The position numbers and the translations under genes are program-made. Positions 15,516 to 23,396 of a stretch of 36,807 nt of DNA are shown in pieces (position 1 is the stretch's first letter; each line of letters opens with the position of its first letter). Origin of the DNA: Promethearchaeota archaeon (lineage in GTDB: Archaea > Asgardarchaeota > Lokiarchaeia > Sigyniarchaeales > SOKP01); contig SOKP01000016.1 in NCBI GenBank assembly GCA_004375715.1, forward strand, positions 1 to 36,807. The letters are read 5' to 3'. A model generated the notes under the pieces. That model worked only from the letters and a program-made list of their open reading frames with translations. It did not search any database and had not been told where the DNA came from.

Positions 15516-17603
15516 TTGGAAAATATGAATTATTTTTTTGAATTAATTACAAAAGGTGTAGGGTTTTCAAGAATCGGGAGAATTATCTGTTCGAAAGAAT
15601 CTAAAAGGTTTATTTCAACTCCAAACATAATTATTCCGATGAAAAAAAGTTTAATGAACAATTTAAAATTTCTTGAGGAATTTGAAGATCATGAGATATT
15701 TTTAATTTTAAAAGATTTCTATTTACAAATTGGATTCTTACGAGACAAATTTAAAAAGACTGGTTTTATCTATACGCATAATGGTTCAATGGAATCTTTT
15801 AAGGGAATATTAGCGTCTAATATTGATATTTTTACAGAAGACAACATTATCCCTTCCATTCCATTCAACACTCCAACAACAGTTATAAATAAAGAATTTG
15901 CTGAAGAGGAAATTAAGATTTTTATAGAAGAATCTAATCATATCTTACAACAACATAATAATTTAGATTTTGGTTTATCTATTAAAATATATGATTATTC
16001 TGAACTATTTGATCTATACATTCCTATAATTAAGAACAATAAAAATGTAAGAATATTAAATTTAGTAGATCTCTTTGACAATTTTAATAATTTCAGGAAT
16101 ATTATAAAAATAATATTTAAAATCAAACAAGAGCTCGATAATAATTTAGTGTTAATGGTTTCTGGTAGAATTATTCCGAAATTTTATCCGATTTTAATAT
16201 ACTTGGGGGTCGACCTAATTGATAGTTCTTACTTATTATATCTATCTGCAGAAAATTTCTATGATACAATCGAATATTTACTTCCAATTTATAAAATTAA
16301 ATATTTTCCGTGCCCATGTACGATTTGCCAAAGAGATTTAAAACATAGTTTAACGGACAAATACTCTTCTGAAAAGACAGCTCAGTTAACTCTTCATAAC
16401 ATTATCTCAGCATATACTTATATGAATAAAATCAAGTTGTATATGAGAATGGAAGATTTTCGCGGTTTTATTGAAAAATCCTCATTTGACGACATGAATA
16501 TAATTTCTACATTGAGAGTGCTTGATAATCAATATTTCAATATTTTGAAATATGAAACCCCATTAACTCAAATAAATAAAGTTATTAATTGTCATGGCGC
16601 ATTATCGTATAATAGACAAGATTTCCAAGGGTTTCGGGAGAGATTGATTAATAGATTCACGCCTGAATCATGGACAAAGTTGATCATTATACTTCCATGC
16701 TCTGCGAAGAAACCATACTCAGAATCGCGATCTCATAAAAAATTTCATAGCGTAATACGGAATTATCACGATTTTCCTGATTTCCAAGAAATCATTTTAA
16801 CATCTCCTTTAGGGGCTATTCCAAGACAACTAGAAGATATTTATCCCGTGAATTCGTATGATATATCTGTTACCGGGGAATGGGATAACGAAGAAATTAC
16901 TATCGCCTCAAATATGCTTATCTCCCTTTTGGAAAAGTTTGACGAGAGGATACCTATATTGTGTCATGTAAAAGATTTGGGATACTTTAAAATTATTGAA
17001 AACGCTCGTTCAAAAATAAAGAATAAAATCTACTTTACTGAGGTTAAGAACAATCTTACTAGCAATGAATCTTTGCTTTCTTTAGAGGAGAAAATAAGCG
17101 AACTTAAAGATTCATACAATTTAGGCGATGTAATTCCTGAAAATAAAAACTTTCTAAAAACTTTAACTCGTAAGTTTTTTAAAATTATTGATTATCAATT
17201 TGGACTTAATACAGGCAACAAAATATTTTGCAATGGAATTAAAACTTGGAGAAATAAAAGAAGTCATCAAATAGAAATAAGCGACTTGTTAACTCGAGAA
17301 AAATTAGGCAAATTTAATGCTAGTTCTGGACAAATAGAATTGAATCTTAAAGGAGCAAATAGAATGCTGCCTTTTAGCGAAAATTCGAACTATATTGTTT
17401 TTGACGGTCAAAAAATTAATGGAAATACCTTATTTCGTCCAGGGATAGTTAGTTTTAGTCCAAGCCTCGTTCCAAAAGATATTGTAGTGATTTTTGATAA
17501 AAACAAGGAAAAAATTATAGGATTAGGAAGCCTAATCGTTGGATCTAATTATATAAAAAATTCAATAACAGGGAAAATTGTAAATGTCTACGAAAAAATA
17601 TAG
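15516..17603 (+). CDS. arcS: Archaeosine synthase subunit alpha ArcS
   Basis: The 695-aa protein has the ArcS layout. An N-terminal TGT-like domain (about 1-300) ends in a zinc site CPCTICQ (about 265). Next is the ArcS-specific core with the signature LPCSAKKPYSESRSHKKF near residue 393, then a C-terminal PUA domain (about 620-695) with EISDLLTREKLGKFNASSGQIEL before it. ArcS adds lysine to preQ0 at tRNA position 15; its radical-SAM partner then releases archaeosine. The next gene encodes that partner and overlaps by 20 nt. The frame opens directly at TTG 15516 after a TAA; ATG 15525 is an alternative start. Confidence 0.92.
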   Translation: MENMNYFFELITKGVGFSRIGRIICSKESKRFISTPNIIIPMKKSLMNNLKFLEEFEDHEIFLILKDFYLQIGFLRDKFKKTGFIYTHNGSMESFKGILASNIDIFTEDNIIPSIPFNTPTTVINKEFAEEEIKIFIEESNHILQQHNNLDFGLSIKIYDYSELFDLYIPIIKNNKNVRILNLVDLFDNFNNFRNIIKIIFKIKQELDNNLVLMVSGRIIPKFYPILIYLGVDLIDSSYLLYLSAENFYDTIEYLLPIYKIKYFPCPCTICQRDLKHSLTDKYSSEKTAQLTLHNIISAYTYMNKIKLYMRMEDFRGFIEKSSFDDMNIISTLRVLDNQYFNILKYETPLTQINKVINCHGALSYNRQDFQGFRERLINRFTPESWTKLIIILPCSAKKPYSESRSHKKFHSVIRNYHDFPDFQEIILTSPLGAIPRQLEDIYPVNSYDISVTGEWDNEEITIASNMLISLLEKFDERIPILCHVKDLGYFKIIENARSKIKNKIYFTEVKNNLTSNESLLSLEEKISELKDSYNLGDVIPENKNFLKTLTRKFFKIIDYQFGLNTGNKIFCNGIKTWRNKRSHQIEISDLLTREKLGKFNASSGQIELNLKGANRMLPFSENSNYIVFDGQKINGNTLFRPGIVSFSPSLVPKDIVVIFDKNKEKIIGLGSLIVGSNYIKNSITGKIVNVYEKI

Positions 17604-18684
17604 CGATAACAACCTCATCGTTGAAAAAATAAAGAAATTTAGATCAAAGGCTATTAAACAGAAACATAACTATGAGGAAAAACAATTAGATAAACCAATA
17701 AGCTTCTGGATAAAAGAAGATCGTTTACTAAAGAAAAAGGGAAAGGAATTCACGATTATTTTAAGAACTAAAGGCTGTAGTTGGGCTTTAGGTCCTGACG
17801 GTGGATGTTCTATGTGTGGATATGTCCAAGATTCTACTTTTGAAAAAATCGATCAAGCTCACATAAAAAACCAAATTAATTACGCCTTTCAACAAAAACT
17901 CACGGAAATTGAAGAAGATAAGGAAGATTATGTGCTAAAAATTTATAATTCCGGGAGTTTCTTTGATGATGATGAAATTTCTGAAAGCACTCGTGATTTT
18001 ATATACAAAAAGATAGCGAAAATACCGAAAATTAAAGAACTCGTTATAGAGTCTCGAGTGGACTATATTACGCAAGAAAAATTAATAAAAATGAGAAGTT
18101 CTTTAGACATATATATAGAAGTAGCAATAGGTTTGGAAACGGTTAATGACCACATTAGAAATGCCTACATAAATAAAGGTTTATTTTTTAAAGATTTTTT
18201 AGAAGCGATTCACCTTTGCAAAATAAATGATATTGGCGTGAGAGCATACTTGCTGTTTAAACCTCCGTTTCTAAATGAGCAGACAGCTATCGACGATTGC
18301 GTTAGTTCTATTCTCAAATTAGCGGAACTAAAGGTGAATACCATTTCAATTAATCCACTCAATATCCAAAAAAATACGCTAATTGAGTATTTATTTTATC
18401 AGAAGAGATACCGTCCTCCCTGGTTCTATTCTTTGTTCAAATGCATTGTTAAAGCGTGTCACGAAAGAGATATATTAAAAGAAGTGAGGATTATATCATC
18501 TCCTTCTGGCGCAGGTTCTAAACGAGGAATTCATAATTGTTTAAAAAGAGAGTGTAATGAAGTTATGATAAAATCTTTAAGAAATTTTGTTTTGACTCAA
18601 GACATTAACCATTTAATAAGAAGTGATAAGGATTATTCGTGCGATTGTCTTGTGAAATATCACCTTCAAAAACGCTATATTTAG
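17584..18684 (+). CDS. raSEA: Radical SAM archaeosine synthase subunit RaSEA
   Basis: The 366-aa protein is the radical-SAM partner of ArcS. It has the atypical cluster motif CSWALGPDGGCSMC (C-x9-C-x2-C) near residue 65 following TIILRTKG, then the strand VLKIYNSGSFFDDDEI and VIESRVDYITQEKL of the TIM barrel. A C-terminal region has further Cys (NCLKRECNEVM, YSCDC) that could bind a second metal site. RaSEA lyses the preQ0-lysine adduct to form the archaeosine amidine. Overlap of its ATG with the arcS end means cotranslation is likely. Family identity is by motif and context. Confidence 0.92.
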   Translation: MSTKKYSDNNLIVEKIKKFRSKAIKQKHNYEEKQLDKPISFWIKEDRLLKKKGKEFTIILRTKGCSWALGPDGGCSMCGYVQDSTFEKIDQAHIKNQINYAFQQKLTEIEEDKEDYVLKIYNSGSFFDDDEISESTRDFIYKKIAKIPKIKELVIESRVDYITQEKLIKMRSSLDIYIEVAIGLETVNDHIRNAYINKGLFFKDFLEAIHLCKINDIGVRAYLLFKPPFLNEQTAIDDCVSSILKLAELKVNTISINPLNIQKNTLIEYLFYQKRYRPPWFYSLFKCIVKACHERDILKEVRIISSPSGAGSKRGIHNCLKRECNEVMIKSLRNFVLTQDINHLIRSDKDYSCDCLVKYHLQKRYI

Positions 18685-18695
18685 GTTTCAAAATC

Positions 18696-18727
18696 AGAAT
18701 GATCACCAAGAATTTTTCTATCATTCT
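18696..18727 (+). terminator. Hairpin after raSEA
   Basis: AGAATGAT (18696-18703) and ATCATTCT (18720-18727) form a perfect 8-bp stem with a 16-nt loop containing TTTTT, 12 nt after the raSEA stop. It could end the arcS-raSEA message or protect its 3-prime end. Confidence 0.4.
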
Positions 18728-18746
18728 TATTAACACAAATTAACAA

Positions 18747-18762
18747 AGTAGTGTTCACTACT
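18747..18762. promoter_or_regulatory. 16-nt inverted repeat upstream of gar1-tfb
   Basis: AGTAGTG-TT-CACTACT is a perfect 7-bp inverted repeat with a two-base centre, about 40 nt upstream of the TATA-like box for gar1. Dimeric archaeal regulators bind sites of this shape. It is not part of any ORF. Confidence 0.45.
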
Positions 18763-18802
18763 GCTAAACCATACACTATAATATTCCTTTTTAAATAAAG
18801 GG

Positions 18803-18816
18803 TATATTTAAATATT
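18803..18816 (+). promoter_or_regulatory. TATA box of the gar1-tfb operon
   Basis: TATATTTAAATATT is a strong archaeal TATA-like element. A start about 25 nt downstream would give a short leader holding the AGGGT ribosome site before TTG 18865. Confidence 0.45.
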
Positions 18817-18864
18817 AACCATCAATTCACTATTCTAAGTTTTAAAAATAGTTAGGGTCGTTGT

Positions 18865-19113
18865 TTGCAAAAATATATTAAATTGAATCTGTTCTATCTC
18901 GGAAAATCTAAAAAACATCAGATTTTTAGAACAACAAAGTGGGACAAAAGTTTAGAAAAGCTAACTAACAGATCCGTTTTTACTGAAGAATTTGACGAGA
19001 TAGGTAAAATTATAGAGATCTTTGGCCCAGAAGAACTACCATTCATTTCGATGAAAATTTCTCCAAAAAAGGAATTTAACCCGAATGACAATTTTTATGC
19101 TAAAATGAGATAA
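18865..19113 (+). CDS. gar1: H/ACA snoRNP protein Gar1
   Basis: The 82-aa protein has the Gar1 beta-barrel core, seen as TEEFDEIGKIIEIFGPEELPFISMKI. Gar1 binds Cbf5 and helps substrate turnover in H/ACA-guided rRNA pseudouridylation. The TTG start at 18865 has GGGT 6 nt before it, and the frame is closed by TAG at 18853. It is 46 nt upstream of tfb; a gar1-tfb pair is a recurrent archaeal arrangement, which strengthens both calls. Confidence 0.85.
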   Translation: MQKYIKLNLFYLGKSKKHQIFRTTKWDKSLEKLTNRSVFTEEFDEIGKIIEIFGPEELPFISMKISPKKEFNPNDNFYAKMR

Positions 19114-19148
19114 ACCTTCTCTAATTTCCATTAAAAAAAGATATTCAT

Positions 19149-19153
19149 AGGTG
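19149..19153 (+). promoter_or_regulatory. AGGTG ribosome binding site before tfb
   Basis: AGGTG overlaps the in-frame GTG 19151 and sits 6 nt before ATT 19160. The same GGTG-to-ATT spacing is seen at the eS19 and BRCT genes, so the GTG is more likely part of the ribosome site than the start. Confidence 0.45.
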
Positions 19154-19159
19154 TTATTT

Positions 19160-20122
19160 ATTTCAAGTTGGAATCAAAGCGATGCCACCGTAGAAAATAA
19201 TGCGGTGCTAAGTCAAGATAATTGTAGTGAATGCGGTAAAAATATTTTATTTGATCAAAATAGAGGTTTATTAGTTTGTGAAAAATGTGGTTTAGTTCAT
19301 TCCGAAAAACACATAGATCAGGGTCCAGAATGGCGTGCTTTTGATTCGGATCAAAGAAAGAAAAGGACAAGAACTGGTGCTCCTATGACATTGATGATCC
19401 ACGACAAAGGCTTGAGCACTATGATTGATTGGAAGAATAAAGATATCTTTGGCAAAGAAATCTCGGCAAAAATCAGAGGGCAGATATATCGTTTGCGAAA
19501 GTGGCAATCCCGAATTAGAGTCTCAGATGCCACCGAAAGAAACTTAACCTTTGCACTAAGCGAGTTAGATAGAATGTCTTCGAATCTCGATCTTCAGAAA
19601 AATCTCCGCGAATGTTCAGCTAAGATATATAGAGACGCCGTTGAAGCTCACTTAATTCGGGGAAGGAGTATCGAAGGAGTTGCGGCTGCAAGTTTATATG
19701 CTGCATGCAGAATGTTTAAAGTCCCGCGCACTCTAAATGAAATTGCTGAAGTCGCTCGTGTTAATAAAAAAGAGATAGGGCGATCTTATCGATTTATCTC
19801 AAAGGAGTTAGAACTAAACTTAAATCCCACTAAGCCCTTAGATTTTCTTACTCGCTTTGTTTCAGAACTTGAATTATCCACTGAGTGTCAGAAGATCGCA
19901 AAAAAAGTAATCAAGATGGCTGAACTAAGAGGCCTTACCTCTGGACGTGGTCCAACTGGAGTGTGTGCCGCAGCTATTTATGCCGCGAGCATCATTGCTA
20001 AAGAGAGGAGGACGCAACGCGCAATAGCTAAGACGTCTCAAGTCACAGAGGTAACCGTAAGAAATAGATTTAACGAGTTAGTAGAAAACTTAGATTTGGG
20101 AATTAAAGGAAAGGAAACATAA
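19160..20122 (+). CDS. tfb: Transcription initiation factor B (TFB/TFIIB)
   Basis: The protein of about 320 aa is TFB, which bridges TBP-bound promoters and RNA polymerase. It has a zinc ribbon with CSECGKN and CEKCGLV (about residues 21-42), the B-reader/linker [11 protein letters not shown], and two cyclin folds (about 125-215 and 220-315) with [17 protein letters not shown] and [17 protein letters not shown] as the repeated helices. The length is normal. GTG 19151 is in frame but lies inside an AGGTG Shine-Dalgarno, so ATT 19160 is a probable start. T-rich tracts downstream (20168-20250) probably terminate the message. Confidence 0.94.
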   Translation: MSSWNQSDATVENNAVLSQDNCSECGKNILFDQNRGLLVCEKCGLVHSEKHIDQGPEWRAFDSDQRKKRTRTGAPMTLMIHDKGLSTMIDWKNKDIFGKEISAKIRGQIYRLRKWQSRIRVSDATERNLTFALSELDRMSSNLDLQKNLRECSAKIYRDAVEAHLIRGRSIEGVAAASLYAACRMFKVPRTLNEIAEVARVNKKEIGRSYRFISKELELNLNPTKPLDFLTRFVSELELSTECQKIAKKVIKMAELRGLTSGRGPTGVCAAAIYAASIIAKERRTQRAIAKTSQVTEVTVRNRFNELVENLDLGIKGKET

Positions 20123-20286
20123 AATTACTAATAACGAACAAAACCCTATTTCTTTTGACTAAATGCGATTTTTTTTCGTTAATTGTTTTTACTTGAACTT
20201 GAATAATATCACGATATCACACGTTTTTTTCAATTCTTTTTTTTAACTTTTATCTATAAATCAATTGATTTTGTAGGTTATTTGTT

Positions 20287-20640
20287 ATGAAACAGGAAAT
20301 AAGATTGATAAATCAAAATGAAGTTAATTATTTTTTACACAAGATTAAAATTAACTTTCCTAACTTTGTTGCGGGCGTTATTACCGATAAAAATGGATTT
20401 ACAATAGGTGCAGATATCTCAAAACGACTTTGGATTCACGAAAACAAATTAGCTTTATGGGCAATCTCAAAAAATAAAGAAAATAAAGAAATATTAAACG
20501 ATCCAAACCTTGTCCAGCTAAAGATTGACCTCGATAAAGACAAGAAGTTTAAACTATTTATATTACTCGAAAAATCGAAACATAACAAAAGTGGAAAAGT
20601 CGGATTAAAAAATTTAATTCGTTCACAAAAGTTGTTCTAA
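20287..20640 (+). CDS. Probable Roadblock/LC7-like small protein
   Basis: The 117-aa protein starts with a helix (NEVNYFLHKIKINFPN) and then FVAGVITDKNGFTIGADI, the strand-turn-strand typical of Roadblock/LC7 and profilin-like folds, followed by IHENKLALWAISKNKEN and LVQLKIDLDKDKKFKLFILLEKS. Roadblock proteins form dimers and often regulate small GTPases; Asgard genomes are rich in both. No GTPase is adjacent. AGGT lies about 9 nt before the ATG. The family call is moderate; a longin-like fold is an alternative. Confidence 0.55.
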   Translation: MKQEIRLINQNEVNYFLHKIKINFPNFVAGVITDKNGFTIGADISKRLWIHENKLALWAISKNKENKEILNDPNLVQLKIDLDKDKKFKLFILLEKSKHNKSGKVGLKNLIRSQKLF

Positions 20641-20788
20641 TTCTCAGTAAATTAAGTTTTTATAGCTTAACTTTTATTTTATATTAAAGAAAGTAAGTAG
20701 AGTTTACTTTAAATAAATTCTTTTTAAAATAATAAGACGCACTTTAGAAGAAGGAATATCGCTCAAAAAGAAGGTGTATTGAAGATCA

Positions 20789-21268
20789 TTGAGTTATTCA
20801 AATGATGAACGCATTTTAAAGAAAATACTTAAGGAAATTATTAATAGCACGCCCGGCTTGAAATATGCTATAATCATAGATGATACAGGGATTACTATAA
20901 TGAGCGAATCAAAATTCATTTTAAAGTCTCCTACCGAAGAAAATATTTCTGTTGAAAAAATAGGTGCGATTGGAGGAGCTGTATTTACGGCTGGCGAGGA
21001 ACAAGGATATATCTTAGGGTATGGAAAGATACATCTACAAATAACTGAATATTTTAAAGGTATGATCTTTTCGCTAAAGACTGGAAAAGGCATCCTATGT
21101 ATAGCAACTGATAAAAATATTCAAATAGGACTCGTGAGAGCAATTATGAACAAATACTCACAAAAGATTGCTTCAGTTCTAAAAAGCTATCTTCAACAAG
21201 AAGATCAAGGAGAAATTAAAAAAGAATTAGCAGAACTTTTTAGTTCAGATTCGATAAGTCTTTTATAG
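20789..21268 (+). CDS. Roadblock/LC7 domain protein
   Basis: The 159-aa protein has a Roadblock/LC7 pattern: helix ERILKKILKEIINSTPGLKYAIIIDDTGITIMSES, then ISVEKIGAIGGAVFTAGEEQG helix, YGKIHLQITEYFKG, MIFSLKTGKGILCIATDKNIQIGLVRAIM, and a C-terminal helical tail. Such domains dimerise and can act as GTPase-activating or scaffold subunits. It is 148 nt after the smaller related gene, on the same strand. The TTG at 20789 is the only start in the open frame (TGA at 20780). Confidence 0.8.
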   Translation: MSYSNDERILKKILKEIINSTPGLKYAIIIDDTGITIMSESKFILKSPTEENISVEKIGAIGGAVFTAGEEQGYILGYGKIHLQITEYFKGMIFSLKTGKGILCIATDKNIQIGLVRAIMNKYSQKIASVLKSYLQQEDQGEIKKELAELFSSDSISLL

Positions 21269-21365
21269 ATCGCTATCTTCTTTTAAATCAGCATAGATTG
21301 TTGCCTGAGAACACTAACACACATTTATCATCTTATGGTCATACCATAAACATCAAATATATTCT

Positions 21366-21545
21366 CTCGTGCTAGGCGGTAATTTCTATGCCTTTTTGGG
21401 GCATAATCATATCTGCGTGCTGGGTCTGACTCCAATCTCATCGCAAGGTTATACCATAACTTGATTAAGAGCCCATTTTTGACGCAGTAAGTTGTTGATT
21501 AATAAACTCAGGATGTAAGCAAAAGTTTGCACGCCTAATCACGGG
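21366..21545 (+). ncRNA. Candidate structured RNA
   Basis: The gap between two convergent genes holds a nested structure and is less AT-rich than its flanks. The closing helix joins CTCGTG-C-TAGGCG (21366-21378) to CGCCTA-AT-CACGGG (21532-21545), 12 pairs with one small internal loop. Inside are a hairpin TATGCC/GGCATA (21387-21405), a long arm with CTGCGT/ACGCAG (21413-21418 with 21482-21487), TGGGT/GCCCA (21421-21425 with 21471-21475) and an apical CAAGGTTAT/ATAACTTG hairpin (21444-21463), and a hairpin GCAA/TTGC (21519-21530). Two G-U pairs are possible only on the plus strand. A TATA-like TTTTAAAT lies at 21281-21288. No SRP, RNase P or tRNA signature was found, so the family is unknown. 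Confidence 0.5.
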
Positions 21546-21654
21546 TTATCATAAGCGTCCTCGAATATGCTAATGTTCCTTCATCATTTTCCCAAGTACT
21601 AATATAAAAAACAAGTTAAAAAATTTATTCAATTTATTTTAGTGGAAAACTAAA

Positions 21655-22407
21655 CTATTTTTGGTTAATAAGAGTTAAGAGTTCTTTATACGACCCCAAT
21701 AATTGCTTGATTTTGGGATGATTTAATCCATCATTAGGAAGGCCTTCAAATATAGCCGTGCCATCATTTAATACAAGCATTTTATCTGCCCAATTTTCTA
21801 TAAAAAAAAGATTGTGAGTGGTAAATAAAATTGTCATCTTTTGTTCTTTTTTAAGGGTTTTAAAAATTTGTAGGTGGTTATAAATTGATTTAAAATCAAG
21901 ATTTGCGAAGGGCTCGTCTAATATTAATAGTTTAGGCTTCATTACTAATAGCCCTGCTAAAGCAGCTCGTTTTTTCTGTCCCCAAGATAAATCGTATGGC
22001 GAACTTTTAGCGTATTGCGATAAATTAACAGCTTCGAGCGCCCATTCAACTCTTTTGTTCACTTCAGACTCTTCAAGACCGAGATTCCTTGCTCCAAATC
22101 CTACATCCTCTCCTATTGTTGGGGCAAATAATTGATCGTCTGGGTTTTGGAATAAAAATCCGATTTTTTGCCTAAGTCTCCATAGTTGTTTTTTATCTCT
22201 AGTCAAGAGTTCGTTGAAAATTTTAATAGTTCCAGACTTAGGTTTTAGTAAACCAACTAACAATCTAAGAAATGTAGTTTTACCAGACCCGTTATTCCCT
22301 GTTAAAGCGTAGATCGAATTTTCTTTTATGGTTAACGATAAATCGTTAAGAGAAAAATTTGAATTATACTCAAAATTTAAATTTTCGACTTCAATTAGAC
22401 TAATAAT
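21655..22407 (-). CDS. cbiO: ECF transporter ATPase CbiO, ATT start
   Basis: Reading past TTG 22263 gives a full ABC ATPase of about 250 aa: IEVENLNFEY, Walker A LTGNNGSGKTTFLRLL, Q-loop FLFQNPDDQLFAPTIGEDV, signature LSWGQKKRAALAGLL, Walker B LLILDEPFANLD and the switch His in LFTTHNLFF. Starting at 22263 would lose the Walker A. The open frame has no ATG, GTG or TTG in the preceding 150 nt; ATT 22407 sits 6 nt after GGGGGT within the cbiQ end and is the best start (ATT 22404 is an alternative). It overlaps cbiQ by 13 nt. It powers the Ni/Co importer with CbiQ and CbiM. Confidence 0.9.
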   Translation of the reverse strand: MISLIEVENLNFEYNSNFSLNDLSLTIKENSIYALTGNNGSGKTTFLRLLVGLLKPKSGTIKIFNELLTRDKKQLWRLRQKIGFLFQNPDDQLFAPTIGEDVGFGARNLGLEESEVNKRVEWALEAVNLSQYAKSSPYDLSWGQKKRAALAGLLVMKPKLLILDEPFANLDFKSIYNHLQIFKTLKKEQKMTILFTTHNLFFIENWADKMLVLNDGTAIFEGLPNDGLNHPKIKQLLGSYKELLTLINQK

Positions 22408-23198
22408 TGTAAAACCCCCATGTATATCTGTTCTAGATTGATAAAATAGATGAAAGAAATCATAATAAACACAAACATCATTACTATTAGTATATCCGCT
22501 AATTTTACCTTCTTCGAAGAAAAGGTAATTTTACCTGAAAATCCCCTCATTTTTAAACTCTCGTATAACATTTCGCTTCTTTCCATATTGTGTACTATAT
22601 TTTTTCCCATTATGAATCCGTGAGTTTTAAGCCTTTGCCAATACGATGTAAAGTTTTTTCCTCTTAAATCTTGTGCTTCCAGTACTTTTTTGTTAGATCT
22701 TGCGAGAATTGGGATGTAATGAAGCATGATAATTATACTCCCTACAAAAAACGAGGGAATTGCTCTTAGTTTAGTTAATGCTTCAATAAATTCAGAATAC
22801 GTTAAAGATGTTAGAAAGGTTAAGAATACAAATGCCGCCCCTATAATTCGAAAAAATAGAGTTAAGGCGTAAGCTAATCCTTCTACATAAACATTTATGG
22901 GAATTTCAAGGTTCAATTGAAAGAGTACGGTGTTTCCAATGTAGAATGGAACAAAAATTGTAATAAGAAGTATGAAGGGAATTAACGCTTTAAGTTTTGA
23001 AAAAATCTTTAATAGATGTAAACGAGACACCAAATTAAAAAATATAACAAAAATAATAATCGTAATTACTAAATAAACATCATTTATAATAAGAAAAGGT
23101 ATAACTAAGATAAACGGGAGAATAAATCGAATTAATGGATGAATCTTATTTAAAAAATTTTTCTCATCTTCGTGTTTGAAAGGTAATTCGATGTCCAA
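22395..23198 (-). CDS. cbiQ: ECF transporter transmembrane protein CbiQ (EcfT)
   Basis: The 267-aa protein has five or six hydrophobic segments and the EcfT coupling-helix motif EAQDLRGKNFT (about residue 177) with a second motif YESLKMRGFSG (about residue 216), the two A-R-G-like signatures that contact the ATPase. It starts at TTG 23198 after a GAGAGAAAATAA leader. It is transcribed with cbiO and divergently from cbiM. The substrate metal, nickel or cobalt, cannot be decided from sequence. Confidence 0.9.
   Translation of the reverse strand: MDIELPFKHEDEKNFLNKIHPLIRFILPFILVIPFLIINDVYLVITIIIFVIFFNLVSRLHLLKIFSKLKALIPFILLITIFVPFYIGNTVLFQLNLEIPINVYVEGLAYALTLFFRIIGAAFVFLTFLTSLTYSEFIEALTKLRAIPSFFVGSIIIMLHYIPILARSNKKVLEAQDLRGKNFTSYWQRLKTHGFIMGKNIVHNMERSEMLYESLKMRGFSGKITFSSKKVKLADILIVMMFVFIMISFIYFINLEQIYMGVLQLLV
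22414..22419 (-). promoter_or_regulatory. GGGGGT ribosome binding site before cbiO
   Basis: GGGGGT in the last codons of cbiQ (ATG-GGG-GTT) lies 6 nt before ATT 22407, fitting internal initiation of cbiO by coupling with cbiQ. Confidence 0.4.
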
Positions 23199-23396
23199 TT
23201 TATTTTCTCTCTTTTATTTTCTATTAATTAGCGAAGTCTATAAGATTAATCTTTATATGAAACTCAAATAGCTCCAAATTGATACTTCATATTAATTTAT
23301 AAAATTATCATATCGTTTTTAAATAATACTAAATTATGATAAAATATTATTCATACCAAAAAAATTAATCGATAATAAAATATTGGTGAATAAAAA
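23199..23396. promoter_or_regulatory. Divergent promoter region of the Ni/Co importer
   Basis: The 198-nt space between cbiQ (minus) and cbiM (plus) is AT-rich with several TATA-like runs (for example TTTTTAAATAATAC at 23318-23331). An imperfect inverted repeat around ATGATAA and TTATTCAT (23336-23354) could be a metal-regulator site. No NikR-type GTATGA/TCATAC pair is present, only a single TCATAC. Confidence 0.35.

Noticed and set aside
21269-21654. SRP RNA or RNase P RNA
   Set aside because: The gap is structured, but the SRP helix-8 motif (GGAA with AGCA) and the RNase P conserved blocks (GGAAGUC, ACAGAAA) were not found on either strand, so no family name was given.
23199-23396. Cobalamin riboswitch or NikR operator controlling the metal importer
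   Set aside because: No conserved cobalamin-riboswitch core and no GTATGA-N16-TCATAC pair were seen; only AT-rich promoter-like sequence.
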